From NCBI GenBank assembly GCA_002408065.1, contig DHQI01000015.1, positions 52,980 through 59,819 on the forward strand: DNA of 6,840 nucleotides. The letters run 5' to 3'. This document shows positions 1 through 5,298 of the stretch, in pieces (the first letter of the stretch is position 1; the number at the start of each line of letters is the position of its first letter). The notes beneath the pieces were generated by a model. The model had not been told where the DNA came from. It ran no database searches and was given only the letters and a program-made list of their open reading frames with translations. This DNA is from Bacteroidales bacterium UBA5342. GTDB taxonomy: Bacteria; Bacteroidota; Bacteroidia; Bacteroidales; UBA5342. A program made the position numbers and the translations under genes.

Positions 1-22
1 AGCAGCTCCGCCAAATCAGAGA
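1..22 (+). repeat. Left part of palindromic attC-like site A (5' exon of intron 1)
   Basis: These 22 bases match 6021-6042 at 20 of 22 positions, and so are the inner left arm of the same kind of palindromic site as the one at 5957-6159. The only differences are the two bases at 18-19 (AG here, GT there). The last six bases, CAGAGA at 17-22, are the IBS1 of the group II intron that starts at 23. The rest of the site resumes at 1923, and its outer left arm lies before the window. Confidence 0.8.
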
Positions 23-561
23 GTGTGCTGTGAGTGAAGCGTTATCAGCTTCACGTAACTGCAAATAAGATGGTGGAATCCGTTTGTATGGATGACCCAC
101 CGAAGTCGGCTTACAGGAGCAGGCTTCAAACCGCTGTTTTAGTGCATAAGGAGCAATTTTTATGTGCGAAGCGAAAACAGAAAAGGGCAGGTTATTACTG
201 CTCAGGTAGGAATATAAGAGATGAGCGAAAGCGAACCATCCGATGAAGCATCGAGAATGGCTTACTTACTGTCAAAAGCAAGGTTTTCTCTGACCAAGTG
301 AAAGAGCATAGCGGATACCTGTCATACCCTCGGGTTATGAAATTACTGGCTATGTGACAGTCGTTGTTAAGGTGGCATGACTTATATTCAGGCTTATTTG
401 CGGAACGCAGGAAGCCTCATAATGATGTTAAAAGGAACGTACAAGCAGTTACCCTGCAAGGCTATTACTAAAGCATTATGAGGTGACGGATGAATCCGTA
501 GTAGTGATGAAGGACTTGTAATGAGTCTGGAGCAAAGGGATTCAATTGTACAGTTTTAACT
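23..561 (+). ncRNA. Intron 1 catalytic RNA, domains I-III (no gene)
   Basis: This 539-nt stretch has no gene of its own and is the structured 5' half of the intron RNA. A stem near the 5' end is formed by GTGAAGC at 34-40 and GCTTCAC at 48-54. Intron 2 has a different stem sequence at the same place (ACAATGGA 4583-4590 with TCCATTGT 4601-4608), so pairing is kept while sequence changes. The stretch around 70-115 and the purine-rich stretch before the maturase gene (about 495-550) are the parts most alike in the two introns. The short reading frame through 34-246 is incidental. Confidence 0.85.
287..292 (+). other. EBS1 of intron 1
   Basis: TCTCTG is the exact reverse complement of the last six exon bases, CAGAGA at 17-22. 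It lies in the loop of a small stem, GGT at 282-284 with ACC at 293-295, as expected for EBS1 in domain I. This pairing selects both the splice site and the DNA target. Confidence 0.8.
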
Positions 562-1836
562 ATGAATACAACTTTGATGCAAAGTAGGATATTTACAGAA
601 AAGACAAGACCAATACCTATAACTGAAGGTATGGTAGAGCAGGCTTACAAGAAAGTCAGACGAAACAATGGCTGTGCAGGCATTGATAAGATTAGCGTAC
701 AAACATTTGAGGTTAATTTATCCAATAATCTGTACAAAATATGGAATCGTATGACTTCTGGTAGCTACTTTCCACCAGCAGTTAGAGAACAACTAATTGA
801 CAAGGAAGGAGGTCAGAAGCGAAAGTTGGGCATTCCCACGGTCGGTGACCGTGTGGCACAACAAGTGGTGAAAGATTATTTAGAACCTCGCTTAGAAGCC
901 ATTTTTCATAAGTCATCGTACGGTTATCGGCCGATGAAAAGTGCTCATCAGGCACTAACAGCAGTAAAGACCAATGTAAGGCAATATGCTTGGGTCATAG
1001 ATTTAGACATAAAAGCCTTCTTTGACAATGTCGATCACGACAAACTGATGTTAGCCTTAGAAAAGCACGTAGAAGAAAAATGGGTGTTAATGTATGTAAG
1101 AAGATGGCTACAGGCTCCCGAAGCGAAAGCAGACGGAACGTTTGTGGTAAAAGAAGGCAGAGGCACACCGCAAGGTGGAGTACTAAGTCCTTTGCTTGCT
1201 AATCTTTACTTGCATTACACGATTGATAAGTGGCTGGAGATAAATTTTCCGACCCTCTCATTTGTGAGATATGCAGATGACATGGTCATACATTGCACAA
1301 GTGAAAATCAAGCCCAATTAGTACTTGAAAAGATTAAGTCACGCTTAAAAGATTGTAACTTAGAAGCACATCAGGAGAAAACCAAGATCGTCTACTGTAA
1401 AGATTATCGCAGAGCGCTGAAAGGAAAACCAACGAAGTTTGATTTTCTTGGATTTAGTTTTCGTCCAGAGAGTAAACCCTCCCACAGAGGAGGAATGTTT
1501 TTAGGGTATGATTGTACACTAAGTCAGAAATCGCACTCTAGAATATTAAAAGAGTTGCGAGATTTACGTTTTGACAGATGGGTGCGGTCGTGGCAAGAGT
1601 TAGCCAATTTGTTAAATCCGAAAATACGCGGTTGGATAGAATACTATGAGAAGTTCCGCAAAGGGAGTTTGTCAGCCGTATTTCACCACCTTCAAAATCG
1701 GATAGCCAAATGGATTAGTAATCATTTCAAGCGCTTTAGGAAAAGTCGTCAAAGAGTATTTGCATATCTGCGATTTATGCGACGACGATTTTCGGCACTC
1801 TTTTATCATTGGGAGATATGGTTGTCAATGGCATAG
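562..1836 (+). CDS. ltrA: Group II intron reverse transcriptase/maturase
   Basis: This 424-residue intron-encoded protein helps the intron RNA fold and splice, then copies it into DNA at the target site. In order the sequence shows an N-terminal RT-0/RT-1 region, the RIPxxDR-like LGIPTVGDRVAQ (89-100), the metal-binding VIDLDIKAFFDN (145-156), GTPQGG (201-206), the catalytic YADD (237-240), FDFLGF (293-298) and a thumb/maturase domain X with NPKIRGWIEYY (352-362). It ends in a basic segment, and no HNH endonuclease domain follows. Such proteins usually use a nascent DNA strand as primer; that is family knowledge. The length of about 420 residues is normal for endonuclease-less maturases. The ATG sits in the domain IV position, just after TTTTAACT, and its stop is 12 nt before domain V. 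No frameshift or missing catalytic residue is seen. The gene symbol follows the family name. Confidence 0.95.
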   Translation: MNTTLMQSRIFTEKTRPIPITEGMVEQAYKKVRRNNGCAGIDKISVQTFEVNLSNNLYKIWNRMTSGSYFPPAVREQLIDKEGGQKRKLGIPTVGDRVAQQVVKDYLEPRLEAIFHKSSYGYRPMKSAHQALTAVKTNVRQYAWVIDLDIKAFFDNVDHDKLMLALEKHVEEKWVLMYVRRWLQAPEAKADGTFVVKEGRGTPQGGVLSPLLANLYLHYTIDKWLEINFPTLSFVRYADDMVIHCTSENQAQLVLEKIKSRLKDCNLEAHQEKTKIVYCKDYRRALKGKPTKFDFLGFSFRPESKPSHRGGMFLGYDCTLSQKSHSRILKELRDLRFDRWVRSWQELANLLNPKIRGWIEYYEKFRKGSLSAVFHHLQNRIAKWISNHFKRFRKSRQRVFAYLRFMRRRFSALFYHWEIWLSMA

Positions 1837-1848
1837 GTTGTGCAATAA

Positions 1849-1922
1849 GAGCCGTATGATGGGAGACTATCACGTACGGTTCTGTGAGAGGTATGGGGTG
1901 AGATTCCCTGTTCCTACTCGAC
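1849..1922 (+). ncRNA. Intron 1 domains V and VI
   Basis: Domain V is the 34-nt hairpin 1849-1882, with arms GAGCCGTATG and CGTACGGTTC. The AGC catalytic triad lies at 1850-1852 and its C pairs with G1879. Domain VI follows (1883-1922), with A1916 as the likely branch point seven bases from the 3' splice site. The intron ends CGAC and the exon resumes with TTTGACAG. Confidence 0.92.
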
Positions 1923-2040
1923 TTTGACAGAGTCTGAATCTAAAATATACTCAGTAAAATCTACGATTTGGCTCTGTGGGGAATCCGAAGAGAAATTAGA
2001 TTCTAATGCCCTACGATACATAGCCGAGACGTTGGGCAAT
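1923..2040 (+). repeat. Right part of palindromic attC-like site A, ending at the TIR cassette boundary
   Basis: Bases 1949-1990 match 6069-6110 at 40 of 42 positions. The segment holds the inner right arm AAATCTACGATTTGGC (1957-1972), the CCGAAG arm (1985-1990) and an outer arm TGCCCTAC (2007-2014). It ends with the boundary motif GTTGGGCAAT (2031-2040), whose GTTGGGC fits the integron R' consensus GTTRRRY. TGCCCTAC also pairs locally with GTTGGGCA except at one base. The TIR gene begins 22 nt further on. Confidence 0.7.
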
Positions 2041-2062
2041 AAGCAAAAAAATGAAACGCTAA

Positions 2063-3256
2063 ATGGAAAATAATAAGATATTCATAAGTCATTCTTCTAA
2101 GGACATTGATTTTGTAGATTCATTTGTGAAACATATCCTGAGATTAGGTTTAGACATTCCCGCAGATAGGATTTTCTGTTCTAGTATGGAAGGACATGGA
2201 ATAAAAAGTGGAGAGTACATACCTGATAGATTAAAAACGGAAATGGAATTGGCATCAATTGCCTTACTTTTTATTTCAAAGAATTATAAAGAGAGTGAAG
2301 TTTGCTTAAATGAGGTAGGTGCTGCATGGGTATCACTTGAGAAAACTAATGTAATCCCGATATTACTTCCAGACGTAGATTTTAAAGACTTAGGATTTTT
2401 AGATTTAAATAGACTAGGAATAAAATTGAACGAAAAGAAGGATTTGATAAAACTAATTAATGATAATAAAAACGAGCTAAATCCAAGCTTTGATCCATGT
2501 TTGATATATGAACAGATAGAAGCCTTTTTTTATGAAACTGTACCTGAAAATTTTAATGGAGAAATTGAAGTTCCTAAAGAAGTAAATGAATGGAATGAAT
2601 GCTTTGAAAAAAATCTTATTCCTTTTGACCATATTATTCGAAAAGCTATACCTGCTCATGAAGATGGAATTCATATGATTGAGGATAAACAAACTCAAAA
2701 TAAAATACTTAAGGAATTGAGTAAAGCTGAGTTTTTGAGGACTTTTTGGTACAAGAAAGCGGAAGGAGATTACTATGTTGAGAAACTTAAACAAACACCA
2801 ACAGGCAATTGGTTAGTATCAGTATTCAACTGGGAAATTAAAATCTCAGAAATGTGGGTTGCAAAAGATACTGAAATGCAATATGAATTTATTCTATTTC
2901 ATTCGGAACAATTACCACCATTTGAAGTAGATTCGGATGTAGGTGGGAAAGAATATAATGTGGGTGTTTTAACTGACGGAACGATTGTATCTGAAAATGA
3001 AAGGTTAAATGGATATGCAATAATTAATGGAGAAACTATTGACTTGGATAAACATGGTGTAGAACCACGGTTAAGGGATAGAAAGGCACATTGGGTGTTT
3101 TTTGGCTCGGGTTATCATAAAATCGGTTTTAATCCTGACGAAACAATTGATTTTTGTGAAAAACTTGACAAGGGTGAAATTGAAGTAAATTCAGAAAATA
3201 TCATAAAGTTTTTGCGTTCATTAAGAAATCACCCTATAATAATTAAGTGGAGATAA
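2063..3256 (+). CDS. TIR-domain protein with an unrecognised C-terminal region
   Basis: This 397-residue protein has an N-terminal TIR domain (about residues 4-140). It opens with KIFISHSSKD (5-14), has a BB-loop-like stretch GHGIKSGEYIPDRL (44-57), the strand ASIALLFIS (64-72), and ESEVCLNEVGAAW (77-89), in which E84 is the likely catalytic glutamate. Bacterial TIR domains with this glutamate commonly cleave NAD+ or make cyclic ADP-ribose signals in anti-phage defence. I infer that role here and cannot show it. Residues about 160-397 match nothing I recognise. They contain several Trp-rich strands (around 249-265 and 343-347) and may sense the trigger or assemble the protein. A three-codon frame (ATG 2051, stop TAA 2060-2062) directly abuts the chosen ATG. 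The gene is alone between matching inverted motifs GTTGGGCAAT (2031-2040) and ATTGCCCAAC (3269-3278), which suggests it is a single-gene cassette. Confidence 0.9.
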   Translation: MENNKIFISHSSKDIDFVDSFVKHILRLGLDIPADRIFCSSMEGHGIKSGEYIPDRLKTEMELASIALLFISKNYKESEVCLNEVGAAWVSLEKTNVIPILLPDVDFKDLGFLDLNRLGIKLNEKKDLIKLINDNKNELNPSFDPCLIYEQIEAFFYETVPENFNGEIEVPKEVNEWNECFEKNLIPFDHIIRKAIPAHEDGIHMIEDKQTQNKILKELSKAEFLRTFWYKKAEGDYYVEKLKQTPTGNWLVSVFNWEIKISEMWVAKDTEMQYEFILFHSEQLPPFEVDSDVGGKEYNVGVLTDGTIVSENERLNGYAIINGETIDLDKHGVEPRLRDRKAHWVFFGSGYHKIGFNPDETIDFCEKLDKGEIEVNSENIIKFLRSLRNHPIIIKWR

Positions 3257-3268
3257 ATAGAAAGCACG

Positions 3269-3408
3269 ATTGCCCAACAAAAAATATAATGCATTTGCCA
3301 TATGGCTTTAAAATTGAAAGTTATAGTAAATAAGAAATATAGTAGTAAATTGAAAAGTTGGAGTCATGAATTTTTAAGTAGCACACAGCTAGGTAGATAG
3401 GCTTTGTT
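3269..3408 (+). repeat. Degenerate attC-like site between TIR and lipoprotein genes
   Basis: It begins with ATTGCCCAAC, the exact reverse complement of the bases that open the TIR cassette; GCCCAAC fits the integron R'' consensus RYYYAAC. AACAAA at 3276-3281 is mirrored by TTTGTT at 3403-3408, which makes a site of about 133 bp. Inside are the perfect palindrome GCCATATGGC (3297-3306) and a stretch GCACACAGCT (3381-3390) followed by AGGTAGATAG, which resembles the last bases of the window (6816-6835). The middle is AT-rich, with no long stem seen. No promoter could be assigned with confidence. Confidence 0.5.
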
Positions 3409-3432
3409 TTAAAAAATAAAAAAATCAAACAT

Positions 3433-4446
3433 ATGAAATCAATTAAAAACACACTCGTCCTAATATTAGTATCAGTACTAATACTTTCTTGTAAAAAATC
3501 AAATGAAGAACCGAGTGATTCACTTCGGTACTTTGATAACTACCCTTACGATTATTTACGAGATTACACATCAGAGATCTATCCAAATATTGAATACAAG
3601 GAACATTACTTGTCATACAGTTACGATACTGCCTACATCGGAGTATTTGGTGAAATTGATAAAAAGTTATGGTTTGGTGTCTTTGAAAATTCAAAAAGCA
3701 AAATTGAAAATGGAGACTATAACTTATTGTTTGAGTATCTAGATAGTGATACACTTAAGAATTTTTGGGAATGGGATTTGGGCTATGGTGAAATAGACCA
3801 ATTAAAGCTTGAAAATACAAATATCCCACGTTTTGCTTATTCGAATAATTATTTATTTATGGATGTAAGGTTATACAACGGGGATTATGACTTTTATGGT
3901 AACCAAATAGTTTATTATATCACCCCTGACTTTGTTAAAAAAGATAATCGTTGTCCAAGTCCGGACTCCAAAAGTGATTTGTTATGTGGACATGGTGATA
4001 TTAAAATGGATATTCTGCTTAATTGGTACAAAGGCTACACGCTTACTGGCGAGTTAGATTCTTTGGGAAAAGATGTTGAAACCGGTTCTTTATATTGTTA
4101 CTCTAGTTCAGGTGAAAAACTTAATTCTATTTCATTAACTAGGAGTGAGTTAATAAAAACATTTTCAGAGCCTTGCTTAAAGGACGATATTCATCCGTGT
4201 TCAATTACAGACTTTGTCGAAGGTTGTTCTTCTCGTATCAATGCAAATTCAGGGAATACCGTTTGGGAAAATAGCGGAGCAGTTTTTGATGATATTCCAT
4301 CAAATGCACGTCTTGATAAAGAGATCGTGATGAGTGATGAAGAAGATTTCTTTTACTATAGTCGATATTATACATTATTAGATGGTTCTAAGGAAAAAAA
4401 AGAGTTCAAATTGAATATTGCTAATGGTAACATAGTATATTTATAA
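3433..4446 (+). CDS. Predicted lipoprotein of unknown function
   Basis: This 337-residue protein starts with a lipoprotein signal peptide: basic MKSIKN, a hydrophobic core (residues 7-19), and a lipobox-like LILSC with Cys20 as the lipidated residue. The following KKSNEEPSD is a short charged linker; in Bacteroidota, acidic residues just after the cysteine can direct a lipoprotein to the outer membrane surface. I do not recognise the mature domain. It is rich in Tyr, Asp and Trp, with motifs such as FWEWDLGYGEID (111-122), and has six further cysteines (174, 185, 222, 248, 256, 265) that could form disulfides outside the cytoplasm. There is no transmembrane segment after the signal. The start is well supported by the signal peptide. 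The gene lies alone between palindromic sites, so it is probably another cassette, though its flanking boundary motifs match poorly. Confidence 0.85.
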   Translation: MKSIKNTLVLILVSVLILSCKKSNEEPSDSLRYFDNYPYDYLRDYTSEIYPNIEYKEHYLSYSYDTAYIGVFGEIDKKLWFGVFENSKSKIENGDYNLLFEYLDSDTLKNFWEWDLGYGEIDQLKLENTNIPRFAYSNNYLFMDVRLYNGDYDFYGNQIVYYITPDFVKKDNRCPSPDSKSDLLCGHGDIKMDILLNWYKGYTLTGELDSLGKDVETGSLYCYSSSGEKLNSISLTRSELIKTFSEPCLKDDIHPCSITDFVEGCSSRINANSGNTVWENSGAVFDDIPSNARLDKEIVMSDEEDFFYYSRYYTLLDGSKEKKEFKLNIANGNIVYL

Positions 4447-4450
4447 AAGT

Positions 4451-4570
4451 GCAAACCGCTACCATACGGTCATAAAACAGCAGGTGTTCAGTGGTTTGCG
4501 AACATTTGTTCTCGCATCAACTTTTTCCTCGTTGGATACGAACGCGCTCCGAAAACCCAACCGTTTTATA
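4451..4570 (+). repeat. Left part of palindromic attC-like site C (5' exon of intron 2)
   Basis: The segment follows the lipoprotein stop and is full of inverted repeats: GCAAACC (4451-4457) with GGTTTGC (4493-4499), TGCGAAC (4497-4503) with GTTCTCGCA (4508-4516, two-base bulge), and ATAAAAC (4472-4478) with GTTTTAT (4563-4569). The last pair spans almost the whole segment. Intron 2 enters one base after GTTTTAT. With the intron removed, a site of about 129 bp would run from AAC at 4454-4456 to GTT at 5140-5142. The site is a different sequence family from sites A and B, so the assignment rests on symmetry only. Confidence 0.5.
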
Positions 4571-4582
4571 GTGTGCCGAGAA

Positions 4583-4608
4583 ACAATGGACGGCATAATA
4601 TCCATTGT
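4583..4608 (+). ncRNA. 5' stem of intron 2 domain I
   Basis: ACAATGGA (4583-4590) and TCCATTGT (4601-4608) form a perfect 8-bp stem with a 10-nt loop. The equivalent place in intron 1 carries an unrelated 7-bp stem (34-54). Keeping the pairing while the bases change supports a conserved RNA structure. Confidence 0.75.
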
Positions 4609-4756
4609 ATGCTGTAAATGAGATGGTGGAGACCAGTTGTAAGGTTGAACCACCGAGGTCGTCTTTCAGAGCTTGTCCCGATTATTTCGGGAAAGTGTCG
4701 AGAATTGAAAATCAGCGAAGCTAAAGTGTAACTTTCTGTCAAAAGCTTCTTAAGGA

Positions 4757-4763
4757 TGTGAGA
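4757..4763 (+). other. Candidate EBS1 of intron 2
   Basis: TGTGAGA can pair with the last seven exon bases TTTTATA (4564-4570), using three G-U pairs. It lies in the part of domain I that corresponds to EBS1 of intron 1, downstream of the shared GTCAAAAGC and upstream of the shared TAGCGG. The pairing is weaker than in intron 1, and the assignment is tentative. Confidence 0.45.
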
Positions 4764-5003
4764 GGTGATTAGTGTAGCGGTTACCTGATTATTGGCTACA
4801 CGGCAGGCGTCATTTAGGTGGCAGGAACTATATTTGGGCTCGTTTACGGAACTCGGGAACCTGTATAACAATGCAAATGGAAATGTACAATAGGAACAAC
4901 CTAGAGGCAAAATACAAATGTGTTATTCAGGGGCGGACTAACCCGTAGTAGTTATGAAGCTTCTGTAATGGAGTTGGAGCAAAGGGGTTAGCTAATTTTA
5001 ACT

Positions 5004-5056
5004 ACGTTTTGCCAACTTGAAAGAGGATGAGCTTCTATTTGAAGTAGAAATTAGAG
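5004..5056 (+). other. Shrunken domain IV of intron 2
   Basis: This is where intron 1 carries its maturase. The start-codon position reads ACG (5004-5006) in place of ATG, and about 50 nt follow before domain V, including TTCTA and TAGAA as a small hairpin. No maturase codons are recognisable, so the gene was removed cleanly or was never present. Confidence 0.7.
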
Positions 5057-5130
5057 GAGCCGTATGAAGGGAGACTTTCACGTACGATTCTGTGAGAGGC
5101 TTAGGGTGAAATTCCCTTTGCCTACTCGAC
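5057..5130 (+). ncRNA. Intron 2 domains V and VI
   Basis: Domain V is 5057-5090, with arms GAGCCGTATG and CGTACGATTC. Compared with intron 1, the base opposite the C of the AGC triad is A5087 where intron 1 has G1879, so a C-G pair has become C-A. Domain VI (5091-5130) has the same length as in intron 1, with A5124 as the likely branch point seven bases from the end. Confidence 0.9.
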
Positions 5131-5145
5131 CAATTTACCGTTACC
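5131..5145 (+). repeat. Right end of attC-like site C and start of the Abi cassette
   Basis: The exon resumes at CAATTTACC. GTTACC (5140-5145) is the reverse complement of GGTAAC (5960-5965), which closes the Abi gene and overlaps its stop codon. This is a short match (6 bp, with CC/GG matching one base further out), so the boundary is plausible but weaker than those around the TIR and membrane-protein genes. Confidence 0.4.
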
Positions 5146-5227
5146 ACCAATCGAAAAATTCACACGTAGCAAAAAGAAGAAATACCGTTGAAAATGAATA
5201 TCTTTTGGGAGATATAAAAACAAAAAA

Positions 5228-5272
5228 CCCGGCTTCATCACCAGCATAAGGACTGGGAGAGGAATAACCGGG
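5228..5272. repeat. Nested two-arm inverted repeat upstream of the Abi gene
   Basis: CCCGG (5228-5232) pairs with CCGGG (5268-5272), and inside it CCAG (5241-5244) pairs with CTGG (5253-5256). Spacers of 8, 8 and 11 nt separate the arms. It lies 26 nt before the Abi start and could form in the leader RNA, or be a small relic of a recombination site. There is no following U-run, so it does not look like a terminator. Confidence 0.4.
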
Positions 5273-5298
5273 ACTGCGATGCAAATATAGATAAAAAT

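Larger units (their letters stand above)
23..1922 (+). mobile_element. Group II intron 1, complete, encoding a reverse transcriptase/maturase
   Basis: This is a retroelement that splices from RNA as a lariat and inserts into DNA by target-primed reverse transcription. It begins GTGTG, the usual 5' end, and ends CTACTCGAC. It has a 34-nt domain V at 1849-1882, a domain VI with a bulged-A candidate at 1916 (seventh base from the 3' end), and a maturase gene in the domain IV position. Both ends are fixed by comparison with the uninterrupted site at 6021-6110: bases 1-22 joined to 1923-1990 give a 90-nt match of identical length. EBS1 (287-292) is complementary to IBS1 (17-22). All parts needed for mobility appear intact. 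The class was not determined. The domain V begins GAGCCGTATG and the protein has no endonuclease domain, and I saw nothing specific to class IIC. Confidence 0.95.
4571..5130 (+). mobile_element. Group II intron 2, ORF-less and probably degenerate
   Basis: This 560-nt intron is related to intron 1 but has no maturase gene. It begins GTGTGCCGAG and ends CCTACTCGAC, the same nine final bases as intron 1. It shares the segment around 4620-4670 with intron 1 (70-115), the segment 4930-5000 with 490-560, domain V (5057-5090) and a 40-nt domain VI. Where intron 1 has TTTTAACTATG and the maturase, intron 2 has TTTTAACTACG and then only a short hairpin region (5004-5056) before domain V. Its domain I is about 90 nt shorter. 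A C-A mismatch in domain V may reduce catalysis. If it still moves or splices it would need a maturase in trans, and the one encoded in intron 1 is the obvious candidate. Confidence 0.9.

Noticed and set aside
34..246. Small + strand reading frame of 70 codons
   Set aside because: It lies within the structured domain I RNA of intron 1, shows no protein-like composition, and has no counterpart in the related intron 2.
562..1836. Reverse transcriptase as part of a retron or DRT/Abi defence system
   Set aside because: The RT lies between intron domains I-III and V-VI with exact splice-site evidence and has a maturase domain X, so it is a group II intron protein.
1849..1922. Assignment of intron 1 to the known class IIC-attC introns
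   Set aside because: The attC-like location fits, but domain V (GAGCCGTATG arm) and the top-strand orientation relative to the genes do not obviously match that class. A phylogeny would be needed.
3340..3432. Bacteroidota-type promoter (TAnnTTTG) before the lipoprotein gene
   Set aside because: The closest match, TAGGCTTTG at 3399-3406 and nearby bases, has the wrong spacing, and no convincing -33 element precedes it.
2477..3754. - strand frames opposite the TIR and lipoprotein genes
   Set aside because: They are antisense to well-supported genes and are rich in residues expected from reading AT-rich DNA backwards.
4676..4692. Perfect hairpin TCCCGA/TCGGGA as a transcription terminator
   Set aside because: It has no following U-run and lies inside domain I of intron 2, where it is part of the intron RNA fold.
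4459..4910. Two overlapping - strand reading frames
   Set aside because: They overlap intron 2 and its exon on the antisense strand and show no recognisable protein features.
5064..5249. Small + strand reading frame of 61 codons
   Set aside because: It starts inside domain V of intron 2 and reads through domain VI into the exon, so it is a by-product of structural RNA.
4447..5249. Open frame across the intron 2 splice junction (about 80 codons if the intron is removed)
   Set aside because: The frame has no ATG and begins just after the lipoprotein stop. The segment is better explained by inverted repeats of a recombination-like site.
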